Shown one piece after another: positions 57,310 to 64,000 of a DNA stretch of 64,000 nt. The stretch is from contig JAVMKO010000001.1 in the NCBI GenBank assembly GCA_032164245.1, positions 80,783,892 to 80,847,891 of the forward strand. The letters are read 5' to 3'. Position 1 is the stretch's first letter; each line of letters begins with the position of its first letter. The position numbers and the translations under genes were made by a program. A model generated the notes under the pieces. It was not told the DNA's origin, ran no database searches, and worked only from the letters and a program-made list of their open reading frames with translations. This stretch comes from Sternotherus odoratus. Lineage: Eukaryota; Chordata; Testudines; Kinosternidae.

Positions 57310-59460
57310 GCATGTGACTGTCGGGGGCCCCGTGGGCTGGCGCGGGGTTGGTCCCAGACGTGACAGATTCGTCACTTCTGCCCCGCCCCCCACCCCCAAG
57401 GATGGCCCTGGGGCCCGGAATTCATGTTGGTGGGCGTGTTCAGGGTACTTCGCATGTACAACCCTTTATCCAGAGAGGAAATCCCCTTGACTTCTGTGAG
57501 CGCCCAGCGCTTCTGCAGATCAGACCCAGGTGTCCCAAGTTGGGTGCCCAGAAAATGAGGAACACCTAGCGGCTACCTGGGAAAATGTTGGTTCGTGACT
57601 CGCCCCATGTCCCACAGGAACTCAGTGGCAATAGCAGGGAGATAATCGATGTCCCCAGGATGCCACTCAGCTGCCTTACCCATGAGACTATCCTGCTTCT
57701 CCCTGAAGCCCCCGCCTCATTCAACGCCCACGTTCCAACCCATTCAGCAAATGAGGCAGGGCGCCTGTAGACAACAGCCTCCTTCACTACACAGCCCTGA
57801 TTCATCCCTGGAGCACCATCCATCCTGTGCACTGAATGAGGCAGGGCTCCTATGGAAAAAACGGTACGTGATCATGTACTTAAAGACTGTTTCATAATGC
57901 ATAACACACAAAGGGGCCAAACAAAGGTTTCATGGGTATCTTCAGTTCTGTGATTTCCTAGTTTCAGAGTGCTTGACTAGGAAATCAGTTTTCCCCCCAG
58001 AATTTTTTGGATACAGCTTCCTAATTTTGTAACAAAATCTTACAAAAATGTAAGAGCCAACAATTTCAGCATGTGGAACCATACTGATGCTGCACACCGA
58101 CCATCTGCAGGGGTGGGCTCTTCAGATCCACAGCACAGTCATCTTCCACGTGAGGTAGTAGAGTAACCGATAGCAGTGGAGGGCTGTTATCTTCTACATG
58201 GAACTACCAATAGAAGAGCATGGACAACTCACCACCTACTGGCAGGCCTTGCTGATCAGCTTCTCCCCATCCCCCAGTGCCTTCCACCTGCTACTGATCT
58301 GCTGTTTGGCAGAAGGCACTGGCGGGGATGGGGACAAGAGGGCTCAGGAAGAAGTGGAGCAAGGGTGGGGCATGCTTTGGGGAGGGAGCAGAATGGGGTG
58401 GGAAGAGGTGGGGTGGGGCTTTGGGGGAAGAAGTAGTGTGGGGGTCGAGTACCCCTGGGGAAATGAGAAAGTCGGTACCTATGAGCATGGAGACAGACAC
58501 TTTGCCAGTAGTTTTCACAGCTGTTTTCTGGACAACAGAGAAGGCTGAGATTCGGGAACGCTAGGTTCTATTCCAGGTTCTGTAGGGAAGTTTTCTTTAG
58601 TGGTTACAGATCTCCCCCCCCCGCCCCCCCCCATCCACCATACCTCTCCCTGTCCCCTTCTGCTCCTATATCCTTCTCCCCAGCTCCTGCCCATCTTCCC
58701 CTTTTCTTCAGCACCCCTAGTTGGTGCCCCCAGTTCCTTCTCCTCCTGCCCCTCTAGGGTCCTGCTTCTAACCCTTCCCTCCTCCCACCCTGACCACTTC
58801 CTCCCTTCCATGCTGCCTGGGCACCAGCTGGGGAGCACAGAGTGCACAGGGGAGATAGTCGCTCTGCTCTCAGTTCTACCACAGCAGTCCCTGGCAGCGA
58901 GGAGGAGTCATTTCAAGGAATGTCCTGCTCAGCCCCAGGATGGCTAGAGCATTGCCATCCTGTCAGGGGTAGGAGAGGTGAATGGATGGAGCATGCTCCG
59001 TTGCTCTGCGTGGATGGCACATGTGGGGTTCACTGGTCATGGGAAAGCTGTGAGGCAATGGAGCATGCCCCGTGAGGCCGGAATCTTCAGAGAATTTAGC
59101 TGCTAAACTGAAGTCTCTACTGAGCACGTGCAACCTGAGTTTTCAGCTGCGGATAAATTGTCCAAACTGAGCTGAGTTTTCAGAGGGACAGCAAAAGGCA
59201 CATCCCATATACCAGAACAACTCCCTGCTAAATTTCAAGTTCTTGCTCCAAAGCATGGAGGTGCTAGAGCTTCTCGTCAAAATGGTTGCAAGGATTTTTT
59301 TTTTTTTTTACCATGGCAAAACAATGTCTTTTCCCCTGACTTAATTTTTGGAAATGACGGAACGGTTTTGGCTGAAACTTCCCCAGAAAATTCAGCCTGA
59401 TGCATACACCCCAGTGTGGAAAATTTTCAGCCCAAACAATTAAAGTTTGGTAAAGTTACG
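57310..59460. other. Intergenic, no recognised feature
   Basis: No exon or clear repeat termini. A C-rich run near 58,613-58,631 and a T run near 59,296 are simple sequence. Confidence 0.4.
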
Positions 59461-59469
59461 AGTAAAGCT

Positions 59470-60540
59470 AAGATTTTTGTCATGGATATTTTTAGTAAAA
59501 GTCCTGGACAAGTCTGATAAATGAAGCGAGGGGGTGGGGAGAAGAAGTTGTTTTTTTTTTGACACCCACCCAGCCAGTTAGCTATAAAATCCCTACTAGT
59601 GGCTGTTCTCTACTTGCTTTACCTGTAAAGGGTTAAAGTCCACAAGTAAAAGGAGGGGAGTGGGCACCTGACCAAAAAAGCCAATGGAAAGGCTAGAAGT
59701 GTTTAAAATTGGGCTGCGGGCAGGGAGGGGTGGGTGGAAATCCCCTTTGTTGGCCTGTTCTTCAGAGAGAGGGGACAGAGCAGACAGGGCTGAAACTATA
59801 TGTTGTAAAAAGCTTTGGGCCTAGAAACTACTCATTTGAAGCCCCAGATATTAAAGTATGTCAGGAAATGTCTAGGAAGATGTGATTAGGTTTCTCTCTC
59901 TCTCTTTTTTTTCTTTTTCTTTTTTTTAATGGCTTGTGGACTCCTCTGTTAACTCCAGGTGCTTTTGTTTTGCTCTTAACCTTTAAACTGGACCTCAAGA
60001 ATCTATCTCAATACTTAATCCTTGTAATTGTTTTTTTAAAAAAACCTAGCAAAAAGCCCAACTTCCAGATGTATTTACTTTCTGTTTTAAATAAAATTTA
60101 CCCTTTTTAAGAACAGGATTGAATTTTTGTGTCCCTAAGAGGTTTGTGCGTATGTTGTTTAATTAGTTGGTGGCAATAGCTGATTTCCTTTGTTTTCTTT
60201 CTCAGCTCTTCCCCGGTGAGGGGGTGAAAGGGCTTGAGGGCACCTCACAGGAAGGAATTCCCAAGTGCTCCTTCCTGGGTTCCAAAAGGGGTTTTGCACT
60301 TGGGGGGTGGCAGCATCTATCCATCCAAGGTCAGAGAACAGCTGTAACCTTGGGAGTTTAATAAGCCTGGAGTGGCCAGTATTATTTTTTTTAATCCTTG
60401 TGGGCCCCCACCTTCTGCACTTGAAGCGCCAGAGTGGGGAATCAGCCTTGACAACAGGTCCTGAGCCGTGAACAAAAATTTATGGAAGCTCGTGACCTGT
60501 CTCTGACTTTTACTTAAAAATATCCCTGACAAAATGGTGC
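59470..60540. mobile_element. Palindromic MITE split by an LTR-like insertion
   Basis: Left half TGGATATTTTTAGTAAAAGT (near 59,483) is the inverse of right-half ACTTTTACTTAAAAATATCC (near 60,508). Between them lies about 900 bases with TAGCTATAAAATCCC near 59,580, AAATAAAATT near 60,090, TTTCTTTCTCAGCTCTTCCC near 60,195 and GAATCAGCCTTGACA near 60,440, which resemble a turtle LTR. The LTR's own boundaries and target duplication could not be fixed. Confidence 0.5.
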
Positions 60541-60871
60541 GGGGTCTCACAACGCCTGCGGAGATTGGGCAGCTGTGTGGGCTGCTCCAAGCTCTGGGGA
60601 CCCCCACCATATGTGGGAGCTTGGAGCTCCAGGGTTCCTCAGAAATTGGGGTACCCCTGCCATCTGTGTCGGCGGAAGCTTTGAAGGACCTGTTATTTGT
60701 TTCTGAAAAATAGACTGGGCTTGATCCTCTGTGCCTTGTGCAGTCATGTCCACCAGTGCAAGCGAGTGGGAAGCAGGTGAGCAGTGCTACCAGTTTGGAA
60801 TGCTAGTGTCTGACATCCACGTTGTGCCATGTAAATGACTGCCTGACATCCCCCTCAGAAAATCTTGTCAT

Positions 60872-60877
<6 letters not shown>

Positions 60878-60936
<59 letters not shown>
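60878..60936. repeat. (GA)n microsatellite, about 29 units
   Basis: Uninterrupted alternating G and A over 59 bases. Confidence 0.97.
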
Positions 60937-60937
<1 letters not shown>

Positions 60938-61178
60938 CTGACTCTGGCTGGCTCCAACAGAGTAACTAGCAGCAAGAACTGTCTGTGTACGAGTCAGTCT
61001 TAGTTCAGAGCAGCCAGCACTGTTGGTACTTGCTTCTGATCGTTCATGTGCAACTGGCGAATTGATTCGTCTATGTTAGGGCAGACTCAGTTTCCCTTGC
61101 TCCTTCTCCCCATGTATTCTTCCTCACCAGCCATCACATAGTTAAACCCCCAAGAGTAGCAAAGCATTTCAGTAATAG

Positions 61179-61673
61179 TGCTGACAAACAAGTTGTTTCT
61201 GTATTGTTATCTATACCAAGAATGTGACCTTGCCTCGACAATCACGGGCTGAAGGCCCCACGAGATGAGCTAATGTGTTATCTCGCCGGATTGCATTATA
61301 TGTATGTAACGCTTTCGCTAAGGAATAGACCCCTATTCATAAGCTTGTTGGCATCAGGTAACGGTCTCATGACCTAGGCGTGATGTAAGAGTTTATTGAT
61401 GCGCATGCTTCAAGTTTCTGTCTCTCCCTCCCTCCACCCACTCCCCATCCCCTTTGAATATACTCTATAAAAGGCTGCTTGGTACTGATAATAAACGGAG
61501 CTGCTGCTAACCCCCTTTCTGGACCGAGAGGAGGGTGCCTCAGTTTCCCCTTTGATCAAAGTTGACTTGTGTGTTTCTTCAATGGTCTCTGACAGCTTGT
61601 GAGCTTCTTGCCGCCACTACTATCCGGAGTGTACGGTAAGGGGGAGAGACGTGCCATTAATTTTCCCCTGACA
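61179..61673 (+). mobile_element. Solo LTR of an endogenous retrovirus type
   Basis: Starts TGCTGACAAACAAG and ends TTTTCCCCTGACA. Flanks AATAG (61174-61178) and ACTAG (61674-61678) agree at four of five bases. It contains a TATA box TATAAAA at 61466-61472 and AATAAA at 61490-61495, the normal LTR promoter and poly(A) order. No viral coding sequence adjoins it. The left boundary is the less certain one. Confidence 0.65.
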
Positions 61674-61679
61674 ACTAGA

Positions 61680-64000
61680 GGCAGTGAAGAGACTCCGGCA
61701 TTGAATGCCAACTGGAAACTACGGGTTAAGTGCTCCCACCTCACAGTGCAGTAGCCAGGCGGTGACTGTCTCTGGGAAGACTGGCGTTTGGCCCCACGGA
61801 GTGAGAACGAGTCAGAGACAAGTTAACTCTTCCTGCGTTAACCAGAGCCTGGTGGCGGCAGTGCAAATATTGTGTTGCTTGCACAGCATCAGAAATAAAT
61901 CAGGCCTCTCAGTATTTCCAGCGGCGCGGAGGCCAGGCGTCGCTGCCAAGTCTGGTGAGCAGAGGAATATTTAAGAACGTGGGCGATAAATCAAGTCTTA
62001 CAAAGGGAGCATTAGACTCAATCGTTTTATCTCATCTTGGGGTCTGCGATGCGCTTGACCTTGAAAATAATGCAGCACCAAAGGCAAAGGGTTTTTTTGC
62101 TACGGTAGCGTCTAAGCCCTCTCTTCCCAAGACCAGCCTGCATGGCTGAGCTGGGGAGCTGCATGGGGACAAATGGAGGAATGCTTCCCTTGCCAAGACA
62201 GAGAACCAGAGTCAAACCCAACAGCTGCTGCTCCAGCCTAAATGGTGGGGGGCGGGGGGGGGGGGGCCCTCGCACCCTCTCGCTTGGGAGAAGGTCCAGG
62301 TAGCTGCAGCTTCTCTGGCCTTGCTCCCACCCACTCCTTGCAGGACACTGCATAGAAGGTGCACCCCCTCCTTTGCCACTCCGTCCACGGGAACAGTCGA
62401 GGGGGCCTTCTCATCTCATGAAAGAGGGGCCGAGGTTCCCTCACACCTTTTCTCCTATTTTGTGCCTCTGTGGGAAAATGGGGTATTTCCTCCCCATTAT
62501 GGGCCAGATCACTGGTCCTCAATCCATTCCTTTGCCCTGCTCCAGCCGTGTAAGGGGGGCAGGAAGCTGGGGTAGCAGGGCACATGGGGATTCCCTTTGC
62601 ACCGGTGGGGGGGAACCCACCCTCTGTGCCACTTGCCTCTGGCTCCTCCTGGCACAGGGGTGTGTTGGTGGTGAGGGGGGATGGCAGAATAGGCATAGTT
62701 TGACTTCTAGATGGGGGGGGGGGGCAAAGGGGATTTAACCAGGGCCCCAGGGTGGCTAATGCGCAGGAGACACCAGCCAGGGGTGGCGTATCAGCTGGAA
62801 ACCACCCAGCCCCCAGTGCGTGGGCTTCCTGTTGATTCAGAGCCGGCCCCCTCGGTCACATGGTGCTGCCAGCCCCCCTCCCTGCACAGCAGCTGACAGA
62901 GTCGAGCCAGTCAAGTGACCGCAGAGACCGACCGCAGAGGCCAGGCGAGCTGCAAGCTGGCTGTGTGAGCTGCACCCCGCAGGGAGAGGCAGGAGTAACC
63001 GCTGGGCACTGTGGGGAGGGGCTGCTGCTTTTGGGGAGGAGACGGAGTGTCCGGGAGGGGTCTGCCAGGGGTGTGTGACGCGCTGTTTGTGGAGCAGCCG
63101 AACCTTTACACTGTGCCCCGCCACTATCCATGTATACAGGTTTTTTTCCCCTTGCCCTCCTGATCTCCACCTTGAATGTCAGGAATACTTTGTGCCCCGC
63201 AGAGCCCCACTTGGCACAACAGCCCCTAGGGCCATTACAGCTGGAAGGACGTAAAGCAGCCCTGAGGCTGCTCCAAGTTACATGGTTGGCCGAACTAGCC
63301 CTTAGCTAGCTCAGGGGAGCATAACGGTGGCTTTAAGTCACCTTTGCCATCCCCCTTTGGGTCCTGAGCTGCCTGCAGCTTGGCCAGGTTAAAGCTCTGA
63401 CCCTTGGGTGTGAATGAAAAGCGGAGGAGAGAAGACGAGGGGGATGAAGACAATGACCAAGGGGGCTGCCAGACATGCAAAAAAACATCAGTCCTAGAAA
63501 GGCGGCACCAGGAGAGACTGAACCCAGCCCTCTGTCTACATCGCATCCCTTGGGCAACGAGCCCTCACCCTACGGTCCTCCCCTGCCAGACTGCCTGGCA
63601 CAAGAGACCAGGGCTAGGAATCACAGGGAGGTCAACCTGCACCTAATTTCAAGGCAGTGACCAGCTCTTTTATAGCAGTGCCGGGCATTACCCCACCCAC
63701 GGCTGTCTGGACGTTGCAGTGATTCCCCAGGACAAGAAAAAGGCAGATTTTGATGAGATAGGAGAGCAACATCTCCAGTGCCTGGCCCCAGGCACCCTTT
63801 GGCCAGTAGCTCTGGGAGACAGAGCCCACGGGTATTTGCCCGGATGTGGTTAATGATTCTGAGAACGCAGTTTGCTCACCACCTGCCGAGCTGTAACTCA
63901 TTGACTTTAGGAAGCATCAGAGAGATGCCTGGACTCCGCTGCTCCCTTGGCAGGCTTCTGAGGTCCCTCCAGCTCGGGCAGTGGCAGGGAGCTTTCTAGC
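61680..64000. other. Intergenic, no recognised exon
   Basis: No family match. G runs at about 62,247-62,268 and 62,712-62,723 are simple sequence. A patch relatively rich in CG pairs at 62,880-63,080 could belong to a promoter, but nothing confirms it. Confidence 0.35.

Noticed and set aside
38000..64000. CARD10, the next expected gene
   Set aside because: No CARD, coiled-coil or MAGUK-like exon could be recognised on the plus strand. It probably lies to the right of the window.
1..64000. tRNA, rRNA or known microRNA genes
   Set aside because: No cloverleaf with proper A and B boxes was seen outside the SINE heads, and no conserved RNA was recognised. A covariance-model search would be decisive.

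Overview
The window is vertebrate nuclear DNA, most likely from a turtle or another non-avian reptile. Genes are split into short exons with GT-AG introns. The spaces hold CR1-type LINE 3' ends, MIR-like SINEs, palindromic TA-flanked MITEs, hAT-type elements and solo LTRs, a mix typical of turtles and crocodilians. The species call is inference from recalled repeat types.

Three protein-coding genes are supported, in the order known from human chromosome 22q13.1 (read backwards): GGA1 - LGALS2 - CDC42EP1. (1) GGA1, minus strand, 16-10,165: ten coding exons giving 308 residues (VHS and GAT domains). The hinge and GAE domain lie off the left edge. Its first exon sits in a CpG-rich promoter near 10.2-10.9 kb. 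(2) LGALS2 (galectin-2), plus strand, 27,859-30,927: four coding exons, 131 residues, complete, with TATA box, CCAAT-like box, HNF1-like site and polyadenylation signal. (3) CDC42EP1 (Borg5/MSE55), minus strand, 35,092-37,811: two coding exons, 417 residues, complete, with CRIB motif and acidic tail. CARD10, the next gene in human order, was not found.

Layout: 0-10.3 kb GGA1, with introns carrying SINE, LINE, DNA-transposon and minisatellite sequence. 10.3-27.7 kb is intergenic, with CR1 pieces, a three-hairpin MITE, a 1.17-kb solo LTR and a hAT-type insertion with a perfect 8-bp target duplication. 27.7-31 kb is LGALS2, with a solo LTR in intron 3 and one arm of a 311-bp inverted repeat. 31-38 kb holds CDC42EP1 and its flanks. 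38-64 kb has no recognised coding exon; it holds minisatellites, an inverted pair of related solo LTRs, nested transposons, a (GA)n tract and a retroviral-type solo LTR.

The genes do not form one pathway: GGA1 sorts cargo at the trans-Golgi, LGALS2 is a secreted/cytosolic beta-galactoside lectin, and CDC42EP1 is a Cdc42 effector acting on actin and septins. Their adjacency is conserved synteny. I did not find a new biological system. The most notable signals are the CxxC motif in the galectin-2 sugar-binding loop, the HNF1-like site beside its TATA box, the near-identical inverted repeat around its first three exons, a 47-bp minisatellite against GGA1 exon 1, and several insertions dated by nesting or target duplications.
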